A DNA stretch of 40,754 nt from an uncultured Eubacteriales bacterium (GCA_900545135.1 UQXL01000022.1:1-40754), one strand, 5' to 3'. Positions 7,361-15,248 are shown, counted from the stretch's first letter. The notes: generated from the letters alone by a model not told the origin. A program made the numbers and translations.

Positions 7361-7946
7361 ATTCTGCCAGGAAATTCACGGCGTAAGGATTGCTGTGACC
7401 GCCCACATAGATGCCCCATCTGTTGGCATAGCAGAAATTAAAAATAGTGGTTATCAGATTTCTGTATTCTCTGTCTTTGTACTGTTTCCAGTCTTTATTG
7501 CGCGGATTAACTTTATGTACGCGCCGCCAGTTGCTTTCGGTGCACACGTCGGTGTCTTTCATGCCAAATACGTTGAGGATGTCGCCTAGCCCCTTGTCGT
7601 AGTTTCCTGTGAAATCGGCGTAAAACAAGTCTGCCAGATAGAGGGGCGTCTCACATTCCTCATACATTACAGGCAGGATTTTGAAGCTGTCGTCTCTGAA
7701 TTTCTTGGCAAAGGCCGATCTTATCTCGTGTTTTACCCATGGTTTTCCTACCGACCGCGGGGAAAGAATCACAGCAAAATATCCGCTGCTCATTATTCCG
7801 TCATCTATCTTCTCCAGCAGCGATTCCCCTACCTTCATCTCAAACTTATCGAACCATACTTCGATGCCGAACCGCATCAGGTCTTTGGCCAGCCTTTCTA
7901 CGAATTTCTTGTCTTCAGTAGCATGGCATAAAAAAATCTTCTTCAT
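7299..7946 (-). CDS. TIR-domain protein (probably NAD-cleaving), C-terminus disrupted
   Basis: The 215-aa frame opens with a bacterial TIR domain (about residues 1-135): KIFLCHATEDKKFVERLA, then GIEVWFDKFEMKVGESL, then FAVILSPRSVGKPWVKHE. The last motif (SxxSxxWxxxE) carries the glutamate used by TIR NADases and cyclic-ADP-ribose synthases, so the active site looks intact. A second region follows (ESNWRRVHKV, then KDREYRNLITTIFNF, then GGHSNPYAV) that I cannot assign. The frame then ends at TLRR-stop while the adjacent register continues coherently. Stand-alone TIR effectors often act in anti-phage defence, but no ThsA, cyclic-nucleotide receptor or other known partner is present. It is isolated from the upstream operon by about 110 nt of non-coding DNA. 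Confidence 0.75.
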   Translation of the reverse strand: MKKIFLCHATEDKKFVERLAKDLMRFGIEVWFDKFEMKVGESLLEKIDDGIMSSGYFAVILSPRSVGKPWVKHEIRSAFAKKFRDDSFKILPVMYEECETPLYLADLFYADFTGNYDKGLGDILNVFGMKDTDVCTESNWRRVHKVNPRNKDWKQYKDREYRNLITTIFNFCYANRWGIYVGGHSNPYAVNFLAEYEDEKYRHHMECISVRTLRR

Positions 7947-8056
7947 CTGTTACCGCCTTTTTAAGTTTTAAGCAAAACTACTATAATGCAATTATATATT
8001 ATCTGTTTCGTTACTGCAATATTGGCGGTGCTTCCTACGAAATCAGGCTGCGCTTC

Positions 8057-8617
8057 CTACAAAAGCAGCGCCAGATCCTGCGGCAACAAATAGTCCACCA
8101 CTGATTCCATATAGGGTTCTTCCTTATGATCCTCGGGATAATAGAAGAGACTATCCAAAACAATTTTTTTATCCGTATCATATTCGATCTCAAGAACAGA
8201 TTTGTCTGAAAAACGATGATAGCTGAAATTTTCATATACGTAAGCATTCGGATCTTTCAGGAGAATTTCTTCCCTGCTCAGCCCTGGTCCAACATCTTCA
8301 AACTCATCTCTGTCCGCAAAGCCTGACGTCAGATAGCCGTCGACGACATAATAGCTTTCGCTGTCACACAAGGTTTCCCCATCGCTGTACAGTAAAAACA
8401 AATATTTGCCGTCTTCGACAGGAGTAACTGAATAATATCTGCCATCATTAAATCTTACGATCTGTACGATTCCTTCGGATTTCAGTCCTTCAATGCCATA
8501 GCATGTACTCAGCGACCCCAGGAGCCTGCCTGGCGCGGCTAGATTGTCGCTGATTTTTTCTGTTAAGCTTTGCTCCTCAACGTCAGCAGCGTCTATTTCA
8601 TCAGAACTTCTCCCAAC
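8057..8617 (-). pseudogene. Gene remnant lacking a start codon (unknown family)
   Basis: An open frame of about 187 codons runs from a TAA at 8618-8620 to the stop at 8057 with no ATG anywhere. Only internal TTG (8401) or CTG codons could start translation and none has a good ribosome binding site. The encoded text looks genuine, with motifs such as IVQIVRFNDGRYYSVTPVED and YLFLLYSDGETLC in alternating beta pattern, then DLALLL at the end. It lacks any signal peptide. The upstream boundary coincides with an 18-bp tandem repeat (8603-8638), suggesting the 5' end was lost. The family is not recognised. Confidence 0.55.
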
Positions 8618-8638
8618 TTAATAACTTCTCACAACTTA
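8603..8638. repeat. 18-bp tandem repeat, two copies
   Basis: AGAACTTCTCCCAACTTA (8603-8620) is followed directly by ATAACTTCTCACAACTTA (8621-8638). It lies at the truncated 5' end of the gene remnant. The rest of the gap up to the promoter at 8761 holds only loosely repeated CATATCTGCCGG words. Confidence 0.65.
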
Positions 8639-8760
8639 TTATTTTGACAAAAATATATCACTTTCCGATGACGGTGTCAAACCCGCCCAAGGCATATCTG
8701 CCGGCGTCAGTCTGCCGACATCAGCGCATATCTGCCGGCCCATAATCCGCACCAATCAAG

Positions 8761-8789
8761 TTGACGCTTGCTGTATTTAGTTTTAATAT
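8761..8789 (+). promoter_or_regulatory. Sigma-A-type promoter for the amidohydrolase gene
   Basis: TTGACG (8761-8766), a 17-nt spacer and TAATAT (8784-8789) form a near-consensus promoter. It predicts a transcript start near 8796, followed by the ribosome binding site AGGGAG at 8810-8815. Confidence 0.75.
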
Positions 8790-8823
8790 ATTCTATAAGA
8801 CGATTATCAAGGGAGATGATTTT

Positions 8824-10449
8824 TTGGATACTATTTTCTACAACGGTAATATTTACACCATGGACGATGCCATACCGAAGGCCGAGGCCGTGGCGGTAAA
8901 AGACGGCATTATCCTGCGTGTCGGCACCAACGAAGAAATCCTTGAATTAAAGACAGAGGATACCGAGCTTTGTGATCTTAAGGGCAAAACCATGCTGCCC
9001 GGGTTCTGCGACAGCCACATGCATCTTTTGAGCTACGGTTACAGTCTGGAAAAGGTCAACCTGTACAGTGCGGGCAGCATGGACGACCTCATAGCCTTGG
9101 GGCGTGACTTTCTCGCAAAGCATCCGTCGCTGACGTGGCTGCAGGGGCGCGGCTGGAATACGGATGGCTGGGAAGATACAAGATATCCAAACCGCTATGA
9201 CCTGGACAAAATCACCACAGATATTCCCTTATTTTATACCCGCGCCTGCGCTCATATAATTTCAGTCAACAGCAAAGCTCTGGAAGTGATGGGTGTGACG
9301 AGGAACACGCCGCAGATGGCAGGAGGCCACATAGAATTCGATTCCGACGGAGAGCCCTTGGGAATCTTCGCCGAGGCCGCCAGGGACTTGGTATATAACG
9401 CGCTTCCCGAGCTGACGACGGAAGACATAAAGCGCATGCTCACAAACGGCGCGGAAAAGGCTCTGTCCTGCGGCATCACGTCCATACATACCGATGATTT
9501 TGAAGCAATCCCCGCCGGTCAGTACCAGAAAGTCCTGGACGCTTATCACCAGCTCGACGAAACAGGCGAGCTTCCCGTCAGAGTCTACGAACAATGTCTG
9601 CTGGCTTCAGTTCCTCTGCTCAGAAAATTCTTAAGCGAAGGACATCACACCAATGAAGGCACTCCGATGTTCAGAATAGGGTCGCTTAAGCTGCTGGTGG
9701 ACGGTTCCCTAGGCGGAAAAACGGCTTTTCTCAGGCAACCATACAGGAACGATCCATCGACCCGCGGCATAGCGACTTTGACCCAGGAAGAGCTGAACGA
9801 TTTGATTCTTCTCGCCCAGCAGCACGGGCTGATGGCATCGCTCCATACAATTGGAGACGGCGCGATGGAGATGAATCTCAATGCCATAGAAAACGCCCAG
9901 CTTAAATGTCCCCGCGCCGACATGCGCCACGCTCTGATACACTGTCAGATCACAGATAACCAGCTTCTGAAGCGCTGCCGTGACCTGAATATAGTCATGC
10001 ACGTTCAGCCGGCTTTCATCGACTCCGACATGTATATCGTCCGCGACTGCATAGGCGAGGAACTGGAAAAAACGTCTTATGCATGGAAAACCATGATGGA
10101 TCTGGGACTTCATGTGACTTTCGGCTCCGACGCTCCTGTAATAAGCTTCAATGTCATGGAGGGTATCTACAGCGCAGTGACGAGAAAAGACCTCAGCGGC
10201 AAGCCTGATTCGGGCTGGCTTCCGCAGCAGAAAATCTCCGTATACGACGCGGTTTATGCTTACACCATGGGAGGAGCCTACGCTTCCTACGACGAGGGCA
10301 GAAAGGGCAGTATAAGAAATGGCAAATATGCGGACTTCGCAGTCCTGGACAGGGACATTTTCAAGATACCTGAAGATGAAATAAAGGACGTCAGCGTCAT
10401 CATGACTGTCCTCAACGGAAAAGAAGTGTACAGAGCAGGCGGAAAATAA
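8824..10449 (+). CDS. Amidohydrolase family 3 protein (YtcJ-like)
   Basis: The protein is about 541 aa. TTG at 8824 is the best start because AGGGAG lies 8 nt upstream and the in-frame TTG at 8761 is the -35 box of the promoter. The opening DTIFYNGNIYTMDD, then LPGFCDSHMHLLSYG (metal-binding HxH), DGSLGGKTAFLRQPY, LHTIGDGAMEMNLNAIENA and TFGSDAPVISFN are the motifs of the exoenzyme-regulatory/YtcJ amidohydrolases. These are zinc-type hydrolases of amide or carbamate bonds; the natural substrate is unknown. There is no signal peptide, so it is cytosolic. It stands alone, convergent with the next operon. Confidence 0.82.
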   Translation: MDTIFYNGNIYTMDDAIPKAEAVAVKDGIILRVGTNEEILELKTEDTELCDLKGKTMLPGFCDSHMHLLSYGYSLEKVNLYSAGSMDDLIALGRDFLAKHPSLTWLQGRGWNTDGWEDTRYPNRYDLDKITTDIPLFYTRACAHIISVNSKALEVMGVTRNTPQMAGGHIEFDSDGEPLGIFAEAARDLVYNALPELTTEDIKRMLTNGAEKALSCGITSIHTDDFEAIPAGQYQKVLDAYHQLDETGELPVRVYEQCLLASVPLLRKFLSEGHHTNEGTPMFRIGSLKLLVDGSLGGKTAFLRQPYRNDPSTRGIATLTQEELNDLILLAQQHGLMASLHTIGDGAMEMNLNAIENAQLKCPRADMRHALIHCQITDNQLLKRCRDLNIVMHVQPAFIDSDMYIVRDCIGEELEKTSYAWKTMMDLGLHVTFGSDAPVISFNVMEGIYSAVTRKDLSGKPDSGWLPQQKISVYDAVYAYTMGGAYASYDEGRKGSIRNGKYADFAVLDRDIFKIPEDEIKDVSVIMTVLNGKEVYRAGGK

Positions 10450-10460
10450 GCGAAAAATTA

Positions 10461-10509
10461 CCCGGCAGAGCGGCAGGCCTGCAAACCGCAGGTTTTCCAC
10501 TCCGCCGGG
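10461..10509. terminator. GC-rich hairpin between convergent genes
   Basis: CCCGGC (10461-10466) pairs with GCCGGG (10504-10509) and the stem extends inward (GAG/CTC after one mismatch). There is no long U run on either strand, so it may be a weak or Rho-dependent end for the plus-strand amidohydrolase and for the minus-strand operon. Confidence 0.45.
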
Positions 10510-10518
10510 CATTTGTGA

Positions 10519-11229
10519 TCAATTAGAAATGACTATTTCCGGCGATTCCGCGCTTACGATATATTTTTCGCATGTTCCGGAAAGTTCTTTTTCTATGAGA
10601 TTCTTGAGTTCCTCCAGAGCTTCTTCAAGGACGGGAAGTTCTTCTTTGCTCAGTGTTTCTATGCACATAAAGGCGTTCGTTGTTTCTTCAGTCAGCATGG
10701 TCCTGACGGCTTCACGCCAGTTAAAACATCTGCAGATGGCGCCTGCATCGTCTTTGTATACTATCTCTCCTGGGCTGGGCGGTTCGCTCTTTTCGCTGCC
10801 CAGCGTCATAAATTCTTCGTCGCCTGAGGCCAGCGTCAGTCTGACGTTTCCCTCAAACTTGTCTATATCCTCTCCGCCCACCGGAATACCGTATTTGAGA
10901 GAGAGCCCGTTGTAAATATCCACCAGCGGGTTAATCGGGCCGATTTCACCGCCTTTTGACACCCTCTTCAGCAGAGCTTCGATGGAACACCTAGCGCCTT
11001 TTTTTGTTTTGAATTTATAAAAGGCGTCGCGCCATCTTCTTATCACGGGATTTTCCGTAAATTCCGGATTTTCTATGTGACGCGCCGCGAGAGAGACGGA
11101 GTCTTTCAGATATACCGCATATTTATCCTGTTCTTTTATACGGTTGTCAATGCCATGACATACTAAAATACCCAGGCGGGCTTCCGGGAATATGTCTAAA
11201 AATTCTTTTTCGATTCTAAACTTTTTCAT
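10519..11229 (-). CDS. B3/4-domain protein (PheRS beta-related)
   Basis: The 236-aa protein matches stand-alone B3/B4 domains related to the editing domain of the phenylalanyl-tRNA synthetase beta subunit: RRWRDAFYKFKTKKGARCS, then INPLVDIYNGLSLKYGIPVGG, then FNWREAVRTMLT. Such proteins are thought to act on tRNA or amino acids, possibly in trans-editing; the exact role is not established. I chose ATG at 11229, with AAGG 8 nt upstream, over an in-frame TTG at 11235. It starts 2 nt after the smpB stop, so translation is probably coupled. It is the last gene of a five-gene operon. Confidence 0.75.
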   Translation of the reverse strand: MKKFRIEKEFLDIFPEARLGILVCHGIDNRIKEQDKYAVYLKDSVSLAARHIENPEFTENPVIRRWRDAFYKFKTKKGARCSIEALLKRVSKGGEIGPINPLVDIYNGLSLKYGIPVGGEDIDKFEGNVRLTLASGDEEFMTLGSEKSEPPSPGEIVYKDDAGAICRCFNWREAVRTMLTEETTNAFMCIETLSKEELPVLEEALEELKNLIEKELSGTCEKYIVSAESPEIVISN

Positions 11230-11231
11230 GT

Positions 11232-11696
11232 TCAAAACCTTTCTTTCATCTTTCTGTCTATATCCCTTGCTGCATCGCGCCTGGCAATGGTTTCGCGCTT
11301 GTCGTAATTTTTCTTTCCCCTGGCTACGGCAATCTCCACTTTCGCCCTGCCGTCTTCATTTATATACATGTTCAGAGGGACAAGGGTCATTCCTTTCATC
11401 GTAGTATAACCTATGAGCTTGCGGATTTCCTGTTTATGTAACAGCAGCTTGCGCGGGCGCAGCGGCTCCACGTTGTACCTGTTGCCCTGCTCATAGGGAC
11501 TTATATTCATGCCGTGGACGATAAGCTCGCCTCTTTCTATTTTAGCGTAGCTTTCCTTGATGCTCACCTTGCCCTGGCGGACGGACTTTATCTCAGTCCC
11601 GGTGAGCACGATCCCGGCCTCGTAAACTTCCTCTATGAAGTAATCGTGGCGGGCTTTTTTGTTGTTAGCTACAAGCTTTCGCTCTCTCTTGGCCAT
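11232..11696 (-). CDS. smpB: SsrA-binding protein SmpB
   Basis: The 154-aa protein has the SmpB hallmarks: NNKKARHDYFIEE, GIVLTGTEIKSVRQGKVSIK, SPYEQGNRYN, RPRKLLLHKQEI, then the basic C-terminal tail KKNYDKRETIARRDA that reads the empty mRNA channel of stalled ribosomes. SmpB delivers tmRNA in trans-translation. ATG at 11696 has GGGAG 6 nt upstream; the frame is open above it but without a better start. The ssrA gene is not visible in the window. Confidence 0.95.
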   Translation of the reverse strand: MAKRERKLVANNKKARHDYFIEEVYEAGIVLTGTEIKSVRQGKVSIKESYAKIERGELIVHGMNISPYEQGNRYNVEPLRPRKLLLHKQEIRKLIGYTTMKGMTLVPLNMYINEDGRAKVEIAVARGKKNYDKRETIARRDAARDIDRKMKERF

Positions 11697-11721
11697 ATAT
11701 TTCTCCCATAAAATCAACTGT

Positions 11722-12081
11722 CTAATTAAATGTAATCACTTTTCCTAAAATATCTTCGTCGGATATAAAAATTTCATCCTCCGATGTGAGTTCAGCATCG
11801 CACGCCAGTTCAAGCTCAGAGCCGGAAATATTTTTTACTCGCCTCACGATGGGACCGCGGCTTCCGTCTATCTGATAAAAATGCGGTTTGTATGCGATGA
11901 GATCGCCCTCTTTGACGTCTTCCCTGCCGGCCAGTAGAAAGACTATGACTTTCTGCTCCGGCTCAAAAGTCGGCAGCATATCGCTTCCCTCTATTTCAAC
12001 GATCATAAAACTGCAATGCACAGCTATGGCCGCCGCTATGCCGAAAGCTATACTCAATGCGCCCAGCAAAATTTTCTTCAT
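11722..12081 (-). CDS. Degenerate signal-peptidase-I-like (S26) protein
   Basis: This 119-aa protein has one N-terminal transmembrane helix (LLGALSIAFGIAAAIAV) and an S26 N-terminal half: EGSDMLPTF keeps the nucleophile serine (Ser33), GDLIAYK matches box C. The catalytic lysine position reads IVRRV instead of IKRV (Arg80), and the GDN-SxDSR box at the C-terminus is missing. By family knowledge it should therefore be inactive or very weak as a general signal peptidase. ATG at 12081 follows GGGG and lies 28 nt after the lepB stop. It may be a decayed duplicate of lepB, a regulatory partner, or a peptidase with altered chemistry. Confidence 0.7.
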   Translation of the reverse strand: MKKILLGALSIAFGIAAAIAVHCSFMIVEIEGSDMLPTFEPEQKVIVFLLAGREDVKEGDLIAYKPHFYQIDGSRGPIVRRVKNISGSELELACDAELTSEDEIFISDEDILGKVITFN

Positions 12082-12109
12082 CCAAAATCCCCATAAGCTT
12101 GAGAATGTT

Positions 12110-12631
12110 TTAGAAGGTTTGGATACTGTCAAGCGGAAGTATTCTGAGCACGACCTTTCCGACTATGGAAGATTCTTCCACCTGGCCCAGTTCCGGCGAA
12201 CGGCTGTCCTGACTCACTCTCCTGTTGTCTCCCATGACGAACAGTTTGCCTTCTTCCACCGTTACACTGCTCATTTCTCCTGAAATCCCCTCTTCGGCTA
12301 CGTAAGGTTCGTCTATCGCTTCTCCGTTGACGTATACATATCCGTCTTTTATCTCAATGGTATCGCCGCCTGCAGCGATGACTCTCTTGATGAGGTGTTT
12401 CTGCTCTCCTTTTTCATTAAGCAGCTTCGACTTGAAAACTATTACATCTCCTCTTTCCACATCGCCGAAAAGATTATATGCCTGCCTGCTGACTACGATA
12501 TAATCGTCGGAATAAAACGTAGGCTGCATCGATTCCTGTTTTACAACTATAGGTTTGAAAAATAAAAGTACGGTACCTGCAATAACAAGAGCAATTATAA
12601 TGTCTCTTATCCATTCATAAGCTTCTCTCAT
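12110..12631 (-). CDS. lepB: Signal peptidase I
   Basis: The 173-aa, single-pass membrane peptidase has an N-terminal helix (IIIALVIAGTVLLFF), box B QESMQPTF with nucleophile Ser34, box D LIKRVIAAGGD with the general-base Lys82, and box E MGDNRRVSQDSR. It cleaves signal peptides of exported proteins on the outer face of the membrane. The length is typical of Gram-positive type I peptidases. GGAG precedes the ATG. It sits between the pseudouridine synthase gene (15-nt gap) and a degenerate paralogue. Confidence 0.93.
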   Translation of the reverse strand: MREAYEWIRDIIIALVIAGTVLLFFKPIVVKQESMQPTFYSDDYIVVSRQAYNLFGDVERGDVIVFKSKLLNEKGEQKHLIKRVIAAGGDTIEIKDGYVYVNGEAIDEPYVAEEGISGEMSSVTVEEGKLFVMGDNRRVSQDSRSPELGQVEESSIVGKVVLRILPLDSIQTF

Positions 12632-12646
12632 TTATAATCTCCACAA

Positions 12647-13624
12647 TCAATTTTTTCCAAAAATATCTTCTTTTATTCTTGCAAAATTCCCGGGAAGCGG
12701 GCAAGTAATTTCTTTCCCCTGCAAATAATAGAGCGGGCCGTCTTCCCTGCAGTTTCTGAACGCGATTCGTCCAGCATGAAGCAGATGTGTCGTGAAGCCA
12801 TATCGCTTTTTTACGATTTGATTGATTTTTTCGCTTCCGTATTTTGTGTCTCCTATTATCGGATGGCCTGCTCCGGCAAGCTGTACTCTTATCTGATGGG
12901 TCCGGCCCGTATTGATCTTTACTTGAACCAGAGTGTATCTGCCGTCCAGGCTGCAGGCCAGCGGAAAGATTTCTGTATCCATCAGTTTTCCGCCGTCTTC
13001 GCTTATAGAAACTATGTTTTTCTTTTTGTCTTTGGTCATCTCGTCTTTGAGACGCATCGCTTCTTCTATGCGGCCTGACGTAATTGTGACGTACAGTTTG
13101 TCGATGGCCCCGCGCTCTCTGAGCATGCCATTCAGTTCTCTCAGCGCAGCAGATGTTTTGCCGAAAAGCACGAGTCCCGTCGTGTTTCTGTCAAGCCTGT
13201 TGGCCGGCGAGGGGACAAAGGTCTTTTCTTCAGCAGGAACGTAATCTCCCTTGGCTATCAGATAATCTAAAACCTGATTGGCCAGGTGGTTTTTCTTTTC
13301 CTTTCCGTCACCGTGGGTCAAAAGGCCGAAAGGCTTTTCTACGGCCAATATATTTTCGTCTTCGTACACGACGGAGAACTGTTTTTTTGCCCGCACTTCC
13401 TTTGCTTTTCGCTGCATCGCTTCAGCTTCTTCGGCGGAAATATATATAGTTATTTCATCGCCCGGCTCAAGCAGCGTCTCCGGAGACTTCCTTCTGCCGT
13501 TGACCTTTACGTCTTTTCTTATCAATTTATATACATGACTCAGAGACGACTTGGCAAAGTACTTTTTCAAGAATCTGTCAAGTCGCTGGTTTCCTTGGTT
13601 TTCCCCTACTGTAAATTTTATCAT
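12647..13624 (-). CDS. RluA/RluD-family 23S rRNA pseudouridine synthase
   Basis: With the start at ATG 13624 the protein is 325 aa. It has an N-terminal S4 RNA-binding domain (QRLDRFLKKYF, then KLIRKDVKVNGRR) and a catalytic domain with ANRLDRNTTGLVLF, where the aspartate is the nucleophile, and INTGRTHQIRVQLAGAGHPIIGD. The family motif begins H-R-L-D; here the first residue is Asn. It isomerises specific uridines, probably in large-subunit rRNA; the target site cannot be told. An ATG at 13648 would add 8 residues but has no Shine-Dalgarno and overlaps the -10 box. It heads the operon down to 10519. Confidence 0.88.
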   Translation of the reverse strand: MIKFTVGENQGNQRLDRFLKKYFAKSSLSHVYKLIRKDVKVNGRRKSPETLLEPGDEITIYISAEEAEAMQRKAKEVRAKKQFSVVYEDENILAVEKPFGLLTHGDGKEKKNHLANQVLDYLIAKGDYVPAEEKTFVPSPANRLDRNTTGLVLFGKTSAALRELNGMLRERGAIDKLYVTITSGRIEEAMRLKDEMTKDKKKNIVSISEDGGKLMDTEIFPLACSLDGRYTLVQVKINTGRTHQIRVQLAGAGHPIIGDTKYGSEKINQIVKKRYGFTTHLLHAGRIAFRNCREDGPLYYLQGKEITCPLPGNFARIKEDIFGKN

Positions 13625-13631
13625 ATCACAT

Positions 13632-13637
13632 ATTATA
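13632..13637 (-). promoter_or_regulatory. -10 box placing the transcript start at the pseudouridine synthase ATG
   Basis: TATAAT on the minus strand (13637-13632) ends 7 nt before ATG 13624, so transcription would begin at or within a base or two of the start codon. No Shine-Dalgarno is present, which fits a leaderless mRNA. The -35 is weak (T-rich). Confidence 0.45.
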
Positions 13638-13649
13638 CACCAAAACATC

Positions 13650-13678
13650 TTGAGAAAAAAGTCTTTATCTGCTAAAAT
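13650..13678 (+). promoter_or_regulatory. Promoter for the gene at 13706
   Basis: TTGAGA (13650-13655), 17-nt spacer, TAAAAT (13673-13678). It is divergent from and closely packed against the promoter of the pseudouridine synthase operon. The ribosome binding site GGGAGGAG follows before ATG 13706. Confidence 0.7.
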
Positions 13679-13705
13679 ATATGTGTCGAAGATTGGGAGG
13701 AGATT

Positions 13706-14254
13706 ATGAAAAAATTAAAGGACTTTTTATACGATAATAACGATATACTGGTTGCTTTCGCCATACTCGTAGTTGCCGCCCTGCTCATCGTGTGGCGCAT
13801 GAGCGCGATAATAGAGTACCCGAAGACTTATATAAATGACGGCGCTGTGGCGGAAAGTCCCGATAATTCAGACGCTGAATCCGGCGATTCTTCCGGAGAC
13901 TCAAACTCCGATGCAAACACAGGCGACGGGCAGTCAGAACCTGCAGACAACGACGACAGCAGCGAACAATCCGGTACAGATAAAGACGATGACAAAGATT
14001 CCTCCGCAGATAAACCTACGGAACTCTGGTCAAACGGAAAATTGAGCAAAACAGTGGAAGTAAGCGTTTACGGAGATACTGCTTCTTCTGCGCTTCAATG
14101 TCTCATAGATGTAGGCCTGTTCAAGGATTATGCTGAATATCAGTCAGCCTGCGACAGTCTGGGAATAGACCATCAAAAGGTCAGCGCCGGCGTGTTCTCC
14201 TTCGAGAAGGGTTCCACCAAGAACGACATAGCACGCGCCATAAACTGGAGCTAA
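13706..14254 (+). CDS. Membrane-anchored protein with MltG-like C-terminal module
   Basis: The 182-aa protein has a single N-terminal transmembrane helix (ILVAFAILVVAALLIVW), an extracytoplasmic linker of about 65 residues made almost only of D, S, G, E and N, and a C-terminal module of about 65 residues. The module (SALQCLIDVGLFKDYAEYQ, then AGVFSFEKGSTKNDIARAI) resembles the LysM-like YceG segment at the front of MltG endolytic transglycosylases, without the catalytic domain. It probably sits at the cell wall; function is unknown. GGGAGGAG lies before the ATG, and a strong terminator follows. Confidence 0.65.
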   Translation: MKKLKDFLYDNNDILVAFAILVVAALLIVWRMSAIIEYPKTYINDGAVAESPDNSDAESGDSSGDSNSDANTGDGQSEPADNDDSSEQSGTDKDDDKDSSADKPTELWSNGKLSKTVEVSVYGDTASSALQCLIDVGLFKDYAEYQSACDSLGIDHQKVSAGVFSFEKGSTKNDIARAINWS

Positions 14255-14297
14255 AACCTGTTTGCATGTGACTTTCTCTGTCCGATAATATGCTATT

Positions 14298-14345
14298 AAA
14301 AAATCCGACTGGCAATCCTTTTAGGGAAGCCAGCCGGCATTTTTT
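14298..14345. terminator. Bidirectional intrinsic terminator
   Basis: The arms CCGACTGGC (14305-14313) and GCCAGCCGG (14329-14337), one mismatch apart, are flanked by A6 and T6, so it serves both the plus-strand gene ending at 14254 and the minus-strand gene whose stop codon (14344-14346) lies at the edge of the T run. Confidence 0.85.
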
Positions 14346-14610
14346 ATCTCTGCAAAAGCTCTATGACTTTCTGCAGGCGGGCTTTCTGCCTGCCGTTCAT
14401 CATGGGCGCGAGATTTCTGAGCATGGTCAGCTGTTTTTCATAAGTTATGTTGTTTGCCCTGAGCTGTTCTTTAATCTTCAGAATTTCGCGCTCAAGCTCA
14501 GCATCGCTTTTGTTTTCAAGCTGTCTCAGAATCTCCTGCCCGTTGTTTCTTCCAGGTTTAATGCCCAGCTGACGGGCTATATCCCCTACCATTTTATCAT
14601 TTAATTCCAT
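14344..14610 (-). CDS. Small helical hypothetical protein
   Basis: The 88-aa charged protein is predicted all-helical: KMVGDIARQLGIKPG, then LERALK-like heptads in DAELEREILKIKEQL, then RQKARLQKVIELLQR. No family is recognised with certainty. A strong ribosome binding site (AAGGAGGT) precedes the ATG. It is divergent from the glycine-rich gene at 14700, with 89 nt between the starts, so the two may share regulation. Confidence 0.7.
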   Translation of the reverse strand: MELNDKMVGDIARQLGIKPGRNNGQEILRQLENKSDAELEREILKIKEQLRANNITYEKQLTMLRNLAPMMNGRQKARLQKVIELLQR

Positions 14611-14699
14611 AATTGACCTCCTTCAATATCTTTCATAGCATTTTATGCACTTAGGGGCTGTAAATTTCATATTATGGCATATAAACAGGAGGTATACAT

Positions 14700-15248
14700 A
14701 TGGCTAAAAATTCCAACGTAATAGGCATCGCCGCAATACTTCTCATATTGGCTGCCGGAAACGACAGCGGAAAACCGGGTATGGATCATTCCGGAGGCTT
14801 CGGCTCTGGCGGACGCGGGGCAGGCCACGCTAGCAGAGGCGCCGATAGTTCAAGCAGAAACGGTATCCTTGGCGGCATACTGCCTCCCATAGAAATTGGC
14901 GGAATATTGAACGATTTGCACCGCCTGACTTTCATAATGAACCATATGGATAATCTCGGCCAGATGGCGCTCAATCCGTCTGAACGCCCCAAACTGCCTC
15001 CGCCTTCTGAAATAATAAGCAAAGCGATACCTGATCTTGGCAATATCATAGAAACCGTCGCTCCTTTGCTCTCTGTCCTCGGCGGAGATTCCGGCGGGCT
15101 CGGGGGATTCGGAAACTCCGGCGGCTTCGGAGGGTTCGGCGACTCCGGAGGGTTCGGCAATTCTAATAACTTCGGCGGCTCGGGAGATTTCGGCGGTTCA
15201 GGAGATTTCGGCGGTTCAGGAAGTGAAAACAAAAATGACATCTTTTAA
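14700..15248 (+). CDS. Glycine-rich hypothetical protein
   Basis: The 182-aa protein starts MAKNSNVIGIAAILLILAAG, a short hydrophobic segment, then a Gly/Ser linker, a compact middle (IEIGGILNDLHRLTFIMNHM, then PSEIISKAIPDLGNIIETV) and a C-terminal tail of GGFG/GGSG repeats. Near the end two identical 18-bp DNA units (15183-15200 and 15201-15218) encode successive GDFGGS motifs, so tail length could vary by slippage. GGAGG lies before the ATG. I do not recognise the family; an envelope or surface location is a guess from composition. Confidence 0.65.
   Translation: MAKNSNVIGIAAILLILAAGNDSGKPGMDHSGGFGSGGRGAGHASRGADSSSRNGILGGILPPIEIGGILNDLHRLTFIMNHMDNLGQMALNPSERPKLPPPSEIISKAIPDLGNIIETVAPLLSVLGGDSGGLGGFGNSGGFGGFGDSGGFGNSNNFGGSGDFGGSGDFGGSGSENKNDIF

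Noticed and set aside
8761..8823. N-terminal extension of the amidohydrolase from TTG 8761.
   Set aside because: That TTG is the -35 box; the ribosome binding site at 8810-8815 points to TTG 8824, where family homology begins.
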